From an uncultured Alistipes sp. (GTDB lineage: Bacteria > Bacteroidota > Bacteroidia > Bacteroidales > UBA932): a stretch of DNA of 5,530 bases. Position 1 is the stretch's first letter. Every line of letters starts with the position of its first letter. Below are positions 5,385 to 5,530 of the stretch, one piece after another. The notes beneath the pieces were generated by a model that was not told where the DNA came from, did not search any database, and saw nothing but the letters and a program-made list of their open reading frames with translations. The stretch covers positions 1 through 5,530 of the forward strand of contig UQUN01000050.1 in assembly GCA_900544175.1 (NCBI GenBank). Reading direction: 5' to 3'. The position numbers and the translations under genes were made by a program.

Positions 5385-5422
5385 GAGGGCCATGGCAGAC
5401 AACTGTCACGGCCTTCTTTATT
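5385..5422 (+). terminator. Hairpin with T-rich tail, likely rightward terminator
   Basis: GAGGGCC (5385-5391) pairs with GGCCTTC (5410-5416) with one G-T wobble, and GACA/TGTC (5398-5401 with 5404-5407) forms an inner stem. The plus strand continues TTTATTG, a moderate T run, while the opposite strand has none at the far side, so it best terminates rightward transcription. No gene is seen directly to its left on this strand, so the transcript it ends may be a short RNA starting near 5290. Confidence 0.5.
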
Positions 5423-5530
5423 GCGTGTGTGGTTGACTTACTCCACACCGCAACGGCAGCGTTTCCCGTGATTCAGTGCCGGTGCGGCAGACGGGCCGTG
5501 AGGAGGAGATCGCGTCCCGGGTACTTGCGT
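5423..5530. other. GC-rich window end, possible edge of another gene
   Basis: The last 100 bases are clearly richer in GC than the AT-rich stretch before them, as expected if coding sequence begins or ends here. Forward frame 1 is open from 5437 to the window end and reads VRQTGREEEIASRVLA over its last part, but it has no ATG. On the minus strand two frames are open into the window: one ends HGKRCRCGVE at a TAA at 5440-5438, another ends ARLPHRH at a TGA further right. I cannot decide which, if any, is real. Confidence 0.3.

Noticed and set aside
5283..5471. Plus-strand open frame of 62 codons (with an internal ATG at 5370)
   Set aside because: It spans an inverted-repeat arm and a hairpin terminator and its product is Arg/Pro-rich without features; more likely non-coding.

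Overview
The window looks like a piece of a gut-type Bacteroidales chromosome (Bacteroides, Phocaeicola or Parabacteroides-like; the genus cannot be fixed from this sequence). The evidence is a GSCFA-family protein, lipoproteins with Bacteroidetes-style signal peptides, promoters of the Bacteroidetes type (TTTG, 19-21 bases, TAnnTTTG), and no Shine-Dalgarno sequences in front of the starts.

Layout: (1) 63-1100 (+), a lipoprotein with a fibronectin-III-like domain, behind a -7 box at the window edge and closed by a strong hairpin (1125-1161). (2) 1364-1873 and 1882-2784 (+), a two-gene operon with an excellent promoter at 1215-1245. It encodes a small beta-rich lipoprotein and a 300-residue outer-membrane beta-barrel protein ending in Phe. 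(3) 2785-2969, a stretch without a convincing gene. (4) 2970-4184 (+), a MACPF (perforin-like) protein that lacks the N-terminal part and signal peptide expected of the family, and whose 3' third is much more AT-rich than the rest. (5) 4163-5113 (-), a GSCFA protein, convergent with the MACPF gene and overlapping it by 22 bases. (6) 5114-5530, a regulatory region: two tandem copies of a promoter-bearing repeat, then a perfect 13-bp inverted repeat around about 94 bases with promoter-like boxes, then another hairpin and a GC-rich end that may be the edge of a further gene.

The most interesting reading is that 1364-4184 is a Bacteroidales interbacterial-competition locus. Secreted MACPF toxins (BSAPs) of gut Bacteroidales kill relatives by recognising a surface protein or LPS, and producers carry a resistant version of the target next to the toxin gene. 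An outer-membrane barrel gene directly upstream of a mosaic MACPF gene fits this layout. The toxin gene appears N-terminally truncated, so it may now be a relic, a silent cassette or an unusual form. This functional link is inference. The second point of interest is the possible small invertible promoter beside the tandem GSCFA promoters.
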